Source of the DNA: Xestospongia muta
Lineage: Eukaryota; Porifera; Demospongiae; Haplosclerida; Petrosiidae
DNA length: 64,000 bases
Assembly (NCBI GenBank): GCA_963693285.1
Contig: OY848928.1
Span: 992,501-1,056,500, forward strand
Direction of reading: 5' to 3'
How positions within the stretch are numbered: position 1 is the stretch's first letter; each line of letters starts with the position of its first letter. The notes under the pieces are model-generated. The model worked only from the letters and a program-made list of their open reading frames with translations, was not told the origin of the DNA and did not search any database. Made by a program: the position numbers and the translations under genes. This document shows positions 45,220 through 56,800 of this stretch, one piece after another.

Positions 45220-48200
45220 GCACATGTACTACCATTGTTACAATAAATAAAGTTCAAGTTACAAATATCACTAATAACAGTGATATAATGGTCTATGCTA
45301 GTAGTGATGTAACTCTTCGATATACTTGTGACAATGATACAGTACAGTGGTATTATAATGAGACAAGTAGCCCTAATAGAATTCTCACTTTACTTTCTTT
45401 GAAACAATCAAAAAAGGATGTGTATACCTGTAAAGGGCAAATACAAAATATATCTTACAACATCAACATCATTGTTTATAGTAAGTGATATTGACTTAGT
45501 CAGTATGAAGCGTTGAAGCTAATATTTCACTTCTTAGCTATTAATATCACTGGTAACTATACTGACTTACAAGTTGGTAGTACTACAGATATTACATGTC
45601 AAACAGATCCTATCATTCCTGATGTCACAATAACTTGGTATAATGTATCCAGTAACACAATTATTAACTCAACCAAGTTAACATTGAGTCCTGTAACACT
45701 TTATGATGACAATATACTCTACACATGTGTACTACAGTCTAACATGTATCTATCACTGAAGAATAAAACTATCACTGTAACAGTACAAAGTAAGATATAT
45801 GATAATTATATTAACATCATTATAATTTCAATATAGATACTACTGTGACACAAGTCTCCATATTATCACTACAAACAAGATATATTGGATCATCAACAGT
45901 TATTGTATGTAACATTACTTTTAATATAGCTATTGGTCCTGATTCATCAGTACTTAACTACTACTGGTATCATAACAACATTGATATAACTAACAGGAGT
46001 GAGATATTGGAACAGAAAAGAGAGACCAATGCAATTAGTACTATATTGAATATTACATCAGAAACAATCAAAAAAGGATGTGTATACCTGTAAAGGGCAA
46101 ATACAAAATATATCTTACAACATCAACATCATTGTTTATAGTAAGTGATATTGACTTAGTCAGTATGAAGCGTTGAAGCTAATATTTCACTTCTTAGCTA
46201 TTAATATCACTGGTAACTATACTGACTTACAAGTTGGTAGTACTACAGATATTACATGTCAAACAGATCCTATCATTCCTGATGTCACAATAACTTGGTA
46301 TAATGTATCCAGTAACACAATTATTAACTCAACCAAGTTAACATTGAGTCCTGTAACACTTTATGATGACAATATACTCTACACATGTGTACTACAGTCT
46401 AACGTGTATCCATCACTGGAGAATGAAACTATCACTATAACAGTACAAGGTAAGTTAGTATGTACTGTACCATATTGACTACAGATTATCACTTATTATA
46501 GATACTACTGTGGCACAAGTCTCTATGTTATTACTACAAACAGGATATATTGGATCATCAGCAGTTATTTTATGTGACATTACTCTTAATACAGCCATTG
46601 GTCCTACTCTATCGGCACTTGAATACTCCTGGTATTTTGATAACATAATGACCAACTTTGGAGCATTGCTTCACAATATTGATAGAAAGACATTTAATAC
46701 CACATTGGAAATCACACCAGTTCAACCTTCTAATGCTGGAGTATATCAATGTAGTGCTGGTATTGTTAGTGGTAATACAATTACTAATAACACTACAAGT
46801 TTATGTGTACAAGGTATTATTATTATATATAAATTGTTTTATGTTTAATTATGTTATAATTAGTTGCTGAAAATGACTTATATCCTATAAGTGACTTTAC
46901 AGGTCTGCAATTGGGAAAAAGTGTATACGTATCTGTGTACTTGGAAGTATCATAGGACTAACAATATCATGGTGGTGAAATACACTTTATTTAAGAATAG
47001 TAACAGAATAGAAACCCATCACCGTATCCATTTGATAACAATACCATCTGTACCTGTATTATATCAATACAACAAAATTTTTCTGGTTGTCCTCAAAATC
47101 AGTCCAAAAATATGTTATTAGAGTGAAAAGTAAGTTTATATATAATTATATTAACCATTATATTGATTTATTTAGCTACCTATGTAACATCAGTTTCTAT
47201 AAAGCTCAAAGTGATAATAACCATTGGGTCTTCAACAGTGACAGTAACCATTGGATCATCAGTAGTTATTGTATGTAACATTACTCTCAATACAGCCATT
47301 GGTCCTGATCTATTAGTACTTAACTACTACTGGTATCATAATAACATTGATATAAGTAACAGGAACAGAATGAAGAGACCAATACAGTTACTACCATACT
47401 GAATATTATATCAGTTCAATATTCTAATGCTGGAGTATATGAGTGTAGAGCTGGTATTGTTGATAGTGTCATAGTGACTAATAGAACAGAACTTTGTATA
47501 GAAGGTGGAGTTAAGCAAAATTGACTATATTTTAATTTTTTTCCTTATAGTTGTAATTGCAATCATTGAACACTGCACTAATTTAAGACTTGGAGATATT
47601 AAAGAGTATGACTGTACTTCAGGTTATAGAGAGTCAGGAGTAACTGTTGAATGGAAGTCATCTGATGTAGTATTTAATAATCCTCTGATAATTACTGTGA
47701 ACCAATCAGTTAATAATACCAGGTATACATGTATCATTACAGTAGATGGTAATCCTGACATCTGTAAGGCTCAAACAAAAGATATATTACTTACTGTGAG
47801 AGGTAAATCAGAATTAAATTTTTCAAATTATCTTTTGGTTTTGCTGTTAGATACTTTTGTGAAAAATGCTAACATTTCTGCGAAGTCATTGAGCCTTTCT
47901 CTACCTCAAAATATATCATGTGTCAATACTACTAAACTAAACAATACAGTAAATGTGATCTGGTATCAATATAATGGAACAAGAAACATAATACCTCTAT
48001 TCATAAATAACTACAGGGTTCACTCAACTACTAGTGTAGGGACAATGATGTTTGAGAGTAAAGTGGAGTTTGTACAAGTGAGAGCTTCAATGGCTGGTCA
48101 GTATACATGTGTAGCATGGATAGGAGAGGAGATATACAGGAATATGTCAGACTCAAGTGATGTGATAGTGAAATATAAGTACAAAACTAATATATGCATA

Positions 48201-48992
48201 TTCATTATTTAGTACTGTTTCATTAAGTTAATGGTAGTCTTTCCATTTCACAGTTCCTAATAATCCAACGTGTTTTGTTACTATGATCCCTTAAAGCCAT
48301 ATTATGTTAGAACTAATGTTATTCTCACTTGTACTACTATATACTCATCCTCCTCTCTGGTTGATGTGGATATTAATGTAACTATACAATGGAAATATGG
48401 AAAAATGGTAAAATCATATACAACATTTAATGACTATTTAAGTCACACTTTACAATACCATCTTGGTAATTTGAAGTTATCAGATGCTGGAGAGTATATC
48501 TGTTCTTCTTATCTTAGTATTACCAGATATAATCCTTACATCAGATCTAGTGATATCATTACATCTAACACTACACTTGTAGTTCAAGGTAAGTATGAGC
48601 TTGTTTTATGTCATTAAATTTATTGAAACATATGTGAACTACATTTTCATTATATCTTAATTATTACACTGTAGATAATACAGTTCTCATTAATACAAGT
48701 CATCCTATACTACTGGATTATCCAGGATATAATGAAGTAACTATAAACTGTTGTTCTTATTATAAACTGACAGAACTACTAAGACTAATAAGAACTGAGT
48801 GGTCATTTATATACAATGGAAGTACTTCACATAATGTTACTGAACACAATAATACACTGGGTAATTATAGTCAATTAGTAATGACATTGAATATATCTGG
48901 AAATTATACATTTACTTGTTTCAGTAACTTTCTACTGAAAGAGTCAGTTATCACAGAATACTACTCCAATAATATCACAGTGATTGTTAAAG
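45220..48992 (+). pseudogene. Gene 5 Ig-exon remnants
   Basis: Exon-like segments: 45220-45480, 45538-45789, 45837-46060 (joined to a copy of the first Ig exon's 3' part, 46061-46140), 46198-46449, 46502-46813, 46864 to about 47130 (frameshifted; TGG-TGG-TGA near 46977), 47176-47504 (with deletion and a short internal copy of its start), 47551-47802, 47851-48174 (donor lost), 48254-48588 (frameshift), 48675-48992. The Ig exon type at gene 3 28170 is absent, as in gene 6. Confidence 0.85.
45401..46403 (+). repeat. 660-bp partial duplication inside gene 5
   Basis: Sequence from 45401 recurs from 46061 at an offset of exactly 660 bp and stays essentially identical for about 340 bp, then diverges after about 46403. 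The junction at 46060/46061 falls in the middle of an Ig exon and joins it out of frame to the 3' part of the first Ig exon. Confidence 0.92.
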
Positions 48993-49036
48993 GTGAGGAT
49001 GTAAAGATATTGTTATTACTATTAAAATTACCATAG

Positions 49037-50201
49037 GTCCTGGACTCCCAAATATTCCTGTCATATTGAAAACAACAGACATTACAAGTACTTCAGTTAA
49101 TATCTCTTGGATAGTGACAGCTGTTACATACACACCTGAAAACTACACAGCTCACTACAACACATCTCTCAATAAACTCAGTAACATTAGTGATATTGTT
49201 AGAGGAAGTACTGATATCAATGAATTTATTGAACTAAGAATCAAAACATATTCTATTCTGTAATGTTAGTGCATCTACTATTGTTGGTGAAAGACCACCT
49301 ACTAATATTATAGTGACAACAAATGAAGACAGTAAGACTGTACATTTTTAAATTTGTACATTTTTTATTTGTCATTGTTGTAATCAATACTACAATGACA
49401 CTAGTATCAGATCTAAGTCCATATACTAACTACACATGTTCTGTATTTGGACACACAAGAATTAGTAGGGGACCACCAATAACAGATATAGGACTTACTG
49501 ATGAAGACAGTGAGTGTGTTTGATTATAATAAGTCATTTACTGAATTTCATAAATTTCAGTTCCAGAACAAGTACATAATATCACAGTCACTATATTAAA
49601 CAGTAATACAGTTTGTGTACACTGGAGTAGTCCTCTTATTTCCAATGGTGTCATTATTGATTATGAGTTGAAGATATATATTCTTGAAAATTTAATGGAC
49701 ACTTTATTTTACAACTTATCACTCTAATAGCTCCATTTATACCATATACCATATCTATGGCTGGAGCTACTATTAAAGGAAGAGGAGAAGCTGTTTTAAT
49801 TGTTATGCTCTTTACACAACAAAGAAGTAAGTTAATAGAAGATTACACAGTCAGTTTTCATTTTGATCATTTAGTTCCTCAATATGGTCCTCAGAATATA
49901 ACAGGGAGATGGTTGAACAGAGCATTTATTGAAGTTAGTTGGTTAGCTCTGAGTCTTGTAGAAGCAACAGGCTTCATTACAAACTACACTGTGACTGTAC
50001 AACCTGCTCAGTTAACTAGTAGTAATAGGAAGAGAGAGGAGACTAATAAACTATTGCGAGTTACAACTTCATCATCTAATAAAACTAGTACTGTTATAAC
50101 AAGTAGTTTATATCCTACACTAGACTATATAATATCAATATCTGCTAGTACTAAGGTTGGAGAGAGTACTAATAATATCATTATCACATCATCAGCTCTT
50201 G
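49037..50201 (+). pseudogene. Gene 5 FN3-exon remnants with deletions
   Basis: 49037-49331 fuses the first part of FN3-1 to the last part of FN3-2 (junction near 49257, out of frame). About 49385-49509 is the 3' half of FN3-3 without its acceptor. 49561 to about 49725 is the split domain's first half, lacking its donor and running straight into 49731-49826. 49875-50201 is the intact-looking last FN3. Confidence 0.88.
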
Positions 50202-50253
50202 GTAGTTGATTGATTTCATTATGTGTAATTTATTAATTGGCATATGTATTTAG

Positions 50254-53110
50254 AGTCACCTACAACAGCATTACCTATGGTTATGATATATGCAGCTGGA
50301 GGAGGAGCAATAGCATTATCTCTTTATATAAGTCTTATTTGTTGTGCTGTTATATGGTCAGTATTATTCTATTGAAGATTTGTCCTTGTAACGTGTTCTT
50401 TATGTTTTTTTAGTCATATATGTTGTTGTAGACGCTCAAAATATAAACTGAAAAAGGAGACTGGCATTCCTGAATTGTATACATTTGTCCAAGAAATCAA
50501 ACAAGAGCCTGGAAATGATAACATTATTGATTCATCCCATTTAGATCTAATGGGTAAGCTAAAGTGATAATACATTGTAAATACTATATTGGTTATTGAT
50601 CATATGTACTTAGAATCTACATATCAAAATGTGGGAATAATTAATAGCAGTCACACAATTTCGGTAAAAGAGTTTTCTACTTTTGTTAAGAAATCAAATG
50701 AAGTTCTACTATTTGAGTTTGAGGTATTGATTTAATGTAGTCAAATTGGAGTTATTACATAATATTTCTATCATATATTAGGATATTCAAACACTATCAC
50801 CATTGAAAGCTGATAACATTGCTTCAAAACATGAGTATAAAAATCTTTTTCAAAATATCTTTCCATGTAAGTTTGTTATGTCAAATGATAGATTAAATAT
50901 TAAGGTCCATATTTCTTTCATTAGTTGATGACAACATTGTTCCATTAACTCCAATAAAGAGAGAAAAAGGATCAGATTATATCAATGAATCTTATGTTAA
51001 TGTAAGTATAATATTAGTACTAGTGATATATTAATATCTATATTACACAAGATTATAAAGGAAGAATGCATATATTGCAACACAAGGTCTATTAGAACAA
51101 CATTATTACATTTCAATATTTCATTCTTTATACTTACAGGTCCTTTACCAGATACAGTAGTTGACTTTTGGAGGATGATATGGGAATACAAACTACCTAC
51201 TATTGTTATGTTAACACAATTAGTTGAAAATGGAACTGTAAGTAATGAATATGATCTTCCTTAATCTCTAATCTCATTAAAGCGTAAGCGTACCCAATAT
51301 AACAGGAGTTAGGCTTACCAACCGACTTTGGTTATGGCATTGAAGTCACTTTAAAATTAAATGAAGTTAATGAAACCTATGATAAAAAGAAAATAAGTAT
51401 AAAAAGGTAACTTATTTAAAATTTATTAATTTTAGCTCATTGTTCCACTTAAGACTGATGACAATGGAACAGTCTCATTTGATGTAACTCATTATCATTT
51501 TACTGAGTGGCCTGATCATGGAGTACCTACTAATAAGATGTGTATGATTGAATTTATTGGTCATATTTGTAAGGCACATTCTCCTGAGAGTGCTTCCCTT
51601 GTGGTTCATTGTAGTGCTGGAGTAGGAAGAACTGGTACCTTTATTGTTTTAGATACTATGTTACAGAGACTGAAACAAGAAGAGAGTCTTAACATTATGA
51701 CTTCCTCCTAGAAATCAGGCAACAAAGAGTCAAATTAGTTCAAACTGAAGTAAATTATAGTCTAAATCAAATATGATATGTGATATTACATCTCTATATT
51801 ATAGGCCCAGTATTTGTACATTCATGAGTGTCTATCAGAGTACATTCAGTGTGGTAATACTTCCTTTACTATCACTGGAACATATGGTATTATCAGAAAA
51901 CTGAGTCAAGAAAGAGAAGGAAAAAGTGGTTTTGAAAGGCAATTTGAGGTTAGTTCAAAATAAACATTGACAGTTATTGTAACAATTTAATTGATGATAT
52001 TAGCTATTAGAGGAACTGTCAGATAACACAAGAAATCTTTCTTGTTCTAATGTTGAGGAGAATCATGACAAAAACAGATACACATATAACGTACCATGTA
52101 AGATATCTTAAATTTAGTTATAATTATTTTTAATAAATACTTCTATTAGATAATCACACACGAGTTCAACTCAGTACAGCTAACTTCAGTGATAATGACT
52201 ACATCAATGCATCCTGGATTGATGTAAGAGTTAGCAATCATAATGTATATATAGTTTTATTGAGTACTACACTCATATATAGGGCTACAAGTACAGCTCA
52301 GTATTCATTGCCACACAAGCTCCAATGAAAGAGACTATACCTGATTTCTGGAAAATGATATGGGAACAAGAAAGTAATACAATTGTACTACTGTATACCG
52401 AGAGGGTAAAGCTAAATATAGGAATTTCTATTATTATTATTTTGTCATTCATAGGATGACTGTCCTCAATTTCATCCTATGAAACTTCATGAGACAAGTG
52501 TATATGGAAAATATTTGGTTATATTGGAGTCAGTAGTAGAAGAGGTGGAGTATATAATATATTCTTTTGTATTGGCAACTAAGCTATACTACGAGAAAAC
52601 AATTGCAAGTACCTTATCCAAAATGTTATATCTATAGGATCATGATAAACATAATGTGACTCTATTTAGTTATAATAGCTGGTATGAACATACAAAAGCC
52701 CCAGACTGGATCTTCACTTCTTAATATGTTTGATACTATTGTTAAAAACCAGACTAAAACTGGTAACAAACCTATTACTGTTGTATGCAAGTAAGTCATG
52801 TACTATATATGTGTGTATGTGAGTGTTGTACTTGTTAAAGTGATGGTGTTGGTAGAAGTGGTACATTTGTGAGTATCTACTCTGAACTTGAGAGAGTAAA
52901 GACAGAGGGAATAGCTGATATATTTCAGTTCATAAAGAAAGCTAGAAGTCAGAGAGCAGGACTAGTCAAAGAAGTGGTATATTCTAGTGTAGTAGATGTA
53001 GTAATTGATAATTTTATTATTGTTAGGAGCAGTACATATTTTGTCATGAAGTTCTTGCAGAATATGCAGATGAAATGTCAAAATATGACAACTTTAAACA
53101 TACACTATAA
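50254..53110 (+). pseudogene. Gene 5 TM and PTP remnants
   Basis: TM/juxtamembrane 50254-50356 and 50414-50553. D1 50614-50723, 50782-50866, 50925-51001, 51052-51086, 51140-51237, 51283-51406, 51436-51749, 51805-51948. D2 52004-52097, 52150-52223, 52283-52405, 52455-52583, 52638-52790, 52841-52976, 53027-53110. [10 protein letters not shown] is still present, but NRF has become NLF, INAS has become INES, and several exons are out of frame. Closest relative in the window is gene 3. Confidence 0.88.
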
Positions 53111-53396
53111 TAATTTACAAAGTACATCATCATCTTAGTTACATCATTAGATTACAGTATAGCTTAGTAAACCATCAATTATAGTGTTGTACTTAATGTA
53201 TATCTGTTATAGATAATGCATTTAACTCTCACTGTTTTTTACTGTTATTAATATATTGTGATAGATATTAATTAATATTGTCAATGTCACATGCTAGAAT
53301 AATCTTAATAGACTATAATTATTATTAAATGATAAGATAATAGCTAGTTTGAATACTCTGCCATTCCTGTTAGATTACAAAGATAGACCCTGTAAG

Positions 53397-53559
53397 GATC
53401 AATTTTACAATTTTGTTTGTCATGAAGTTCTTGCAATATATATGTGCAGAAGAAATGTCAAAATATGAGAGCATTAAACATGATATATATAACTATTACA
53501 TTCACAATTACCATGACAGTAACATTGTCACTAATATTTCAAAAGAAGAGCTGCTTTGA
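53397..53559 (+). pseudogene. Frameshifted copy of the extra D2 last exon
   Basis: Counterpart of 33880-34038. It begins DQFYNFVCHEVL and keeps the downstream sequence to CTGCTTTGA, but 4 extra bases (TATG region near 53439-53449) shift the frame. It follows the already broken gene 5. Confidence 0.75.
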
Positions 53560-53791
53560 TTAGATTACTTTTTTTAGCTCAGCATAATATAACAGGGTTA
53601 TCTTTAATTTTGATTTTATATATGCATTATGCTTTTTGTCATTCTCTAAATAAATATTTATTTTAATTTTTGGAATGTTGATTATCAACAATTGTTTGAT
53701 TATTTTCAAATAACTATATCAATTAATAAATTAATAATAATAGCCTTATTTCCGGGCAAGTAGTTATAATTTATTATTATATATATAGACC

Positions 53792-53817
53792 CCACCTCCT
53801 ACTCTACCTTTATAAAG
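53792..53817 (+). promoter_or_regulatory. Promoter-like region of gene 6: CCACCTC element and TATA-like box
   Basis: CCACCTCCT at 53792-53800 and TTTATAAAG at 53809-53817, 35-43 bases before the ATG at 53852. Same arrangement as gene 4. Confidence 0.55.
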
Positions 53818-53851
53818 TTCTCAAATCTTTGAATGATCAAAAATTGTGACA

Positions 53852-56800
53852 ATGGAATATTTATATCTTCTTATAGTCTCTTTACTATTTGTATTGGCTA
53901 AAGATTCTTCTAGTGGTTTCAATGGTAAGCATTAAACCATATTAATCATAATATTACTGAGGTTGTTGTCATAGAAAATTGTACAGTCACAGTACTAAAC
54001 ACAACAGAGGAAGAAGTATCAGTTAGTGAGGATATATTAGTCTATGTTGGCAATAATGTGACTCTTCAATGTTCTTGTGAAAATAATACAATACTGTGGA
54101 AAAATTTGAGTGGATTTGTTAATTATTCCAAGACTAATATCCTAACTTTGGTATCAGTACTAAAGAATGTCAGTGGCACGTACTCTTGTGTAGAAAATAG
54201 TACCAGTAATGGCATCAATATCACCATTTACTGTAAGTACTAACAAACATATATTATTGTGTTATTGAACCTCCTATCTCTTTTAGCTATTGATATCACT
54301 GGTAACTATACTGACTTACAAGTTGGTAGTACTACAGATATTACATGTCAAACAGATCCTATCATTCCTGATGTCACAATAACTTGGTATAATGTATCCA
54401 GTAACACAATTATTAACTCAACCAAGTTAACATTGAGTCCTGTAACACTTTATGATGACAATATACTCTACACATGTGTACTACAGTCTAACATGTATCT
54501 ATCACTGAAGAATAAAACTATCACTGTAACAGTACAAAGTAAGATATATGATAATTATATTAACATCATTATAATTTCAATATAGATACTACTGTGACAC
54601 AAGTCTCCATATTATCACTACAAACAAGATATATTGGATCATCAACAGTTATTGTATGTAACATTACTTTTAATATAGCTATTGGTCCTGATTCATCAGT
54701 ACTTAACTACTACTGGTATCATAACAACATTGATATAACTAACAGGAGTGAGATATTGGAACAGAAAAGAGAGACCAATGCAATTAGTACTATATTGAAT
54801 ATTACATCAGTTTTACCATCTAATGCTGGAGAATATAAATGTAGAGCTGGTATTATTGATGGTATTAAATTGGAAAATACTTCAATATTATGTGTCAAAG
54901 GTATGTAATTTAGATCTAGTTGCCTAACTTAATGTGTTTGAATTCTATCTTCATATAGTTACAGATAAACAATTTCCTATAGCGCCAAACATTACAGATT
55001 TACAGCTTGGAAATGGCCTTAATATCAGTTGTGTTGCTGAGCAATTGTATCCTGCTGTATCTGTTTCATGGTTTGCTAATGGCTCATCTCACAGTAATAA
55101 TAACAACATGTTAGCAATCATGTCACTAAAACCATTTCATAACAATACTAATTACACTTGTGTTATATCAATACAAGGTAATCATCCTGGTTGTTCAAAT
55201 CAGTCCAGAGAATTTGTCATTAGAGAAAAAGGTAATCATTAATGTTCTAAAGTAATATTTAGAAACTATTCTTTTCAGCTACCTATGTAACATCAGTTTC
55301 AATAAAACCCACAATGACAGTTAACATTGGATCACCAGTAGTTATCACATGTAATATTAATCTTAATACAGCCATTGGTCCTGATTTATCAGTACTTAAC
55401 TATGCCTTGTATCATAATAACATTGGTATAACTAACACGAGTAAGAAATTAGGACAGAAAAGAGAGACCAACGCAATCAGTACTATATTGAATATTACAT
55501 CAGTTTTACCATCTAATACTGGAGAATATAAATGTAGAGCTGGTGTTGTTGATGGTATTAAATTGGAAAATACTTCAATATTATGTGTCAAAGGTATGTA
55601 ATTTAGATCTAGTTGCCTAACTTAATGTGTTTGAATTCTATCTTCATATAGTTACAGATAAACAATTTCCTATAGCGCCAAACATTACAGATTTACAGCT
55701 TGGAAATGGCCTTAATATCAGTTGTGTTGCTGAGCAATTGTATCCTGCTGTATCTGTTTCATGGTTTGCTAATGGCTCATCTCACAGTAATAATAACAAC
55801 ATGTTAGCAATCATGTCACTAAAACCATTTCATAACAATACTAATTACACTTGTGTTATATCAATACAAGGTAATCATCCTGGTTGTTCAAATCAGTCCA
55901 GAGAATTTGTCATTAGAGAAAAAGGTAATCATTAATGTTCTAAAGTAATATTTAGAAACTATTCTTTTCAGCTACCTATGTAACATCAGTTTCAATAAAA
56001 CCCACAATGACAGTTAACATTGGATCACCAGTAGTTATCACATGTAATATTAATCTTAATACAGCCATTGGTCCTGATTTATCAGTACTTAACTATGCCT
56101 TGTATCATAATAACATTGGTATAACTAACACGAGTAAGAAATTAGGACAGAAAAGAGAGACCAACGCAATCAGTACTATATTGAATATTACATCAGTTTT
56201 ACCATCTAATACTGGAGAATATAAATGTAGAGCTGGTATTATTGGTGGTATTAAATTGGAAAATACTTCAATATTATGTGTCAAAGGTATGTAATTTAGA
56301 CCTAGTTGCCTAACTTAATGTGTTTGAATTCTATCTTCATATAGTTACAGATAAACAATTTCCTATAGCGCCAAACATTACAGATTTACAGCTTGGAAAT
56401 GGCCTTAATATCAGTTGTGTTGCTGAGCAATTGTATCCTGCTGTATCTGTTTCATGGTTTGCTAATGGCTCATCTCACAGTAATAATAACAACATGTTAG
56501 CAATCATGTCACTAAAACCATTTCATAACAATACTAATTACACTTGTGTTATATCAATACAAGGTAATCATCCTGGTTGTTCAAATCAGTCCAGAGAATT
56601 TGTCATTAGAGAAAAAGGTAATCATTAATGTTCTAAAGTAATATTTAGAAACTATTCTTTTCAGCTACCTATGTAACATCAGTTTCAATAAAACCCACAA
56701 TGACAGTTAACATTGGATCACCAGTAGTTATTACATGTAATATTAATCTTAATACAGCCATTGGTCCTGATTTATCAGTACTTAACTATGCCTGGTATCA

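Larger units (their letters stand above)
45107..53110 (+). pseudogene. Gene 5: decayed receptor tyrosine phosphatase of the same family
   Basis: The full layout is recognisable (signal exon 45107-45169, Ig exons, FN3 exons, TM, D1, D2 to TAA 53108-53110), but at least a dozen independent lesions are visible. In order: exon 1 ends in phase 0 while the first Ig exon (45220) needs phase 1; chimeric Ig exon with stop at 46091-46093; stop at 46953-46955; about 13 bp lost near 47365; splice donor GT to AT at 48175; 1-bp loss giving stop 48292-48294; FN3 fusion near 49257; 5'-truncated FN3 near 49371; lost donor near 49727; frameshift in exon 51052-51086; stop near 51310; 1-bp loss in D1 with stop 51709-51711; donor GT to CT at 52584; 1-bp insertion near 52696. 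The TM and PTP parts derive from a gene 3-like copy. Parts may still be transcribed. Confidence 0.93.
53111..53851. other. Intergenic region, gene 5 to gene 6
   Basis: Homologous throughout to 33593-34327 between genes 3 and 4. Contains the frameshifted second last exon and the promoter-like region of gene 6. Confidence 0.75.

Noticed and set aside
46891..47121. Open frame of 76 codons in gene 5
   Set aside because: It is an out-of-frame reading of a decayed Ig exon (46864 to about 47130) homologous to 57724-57993.
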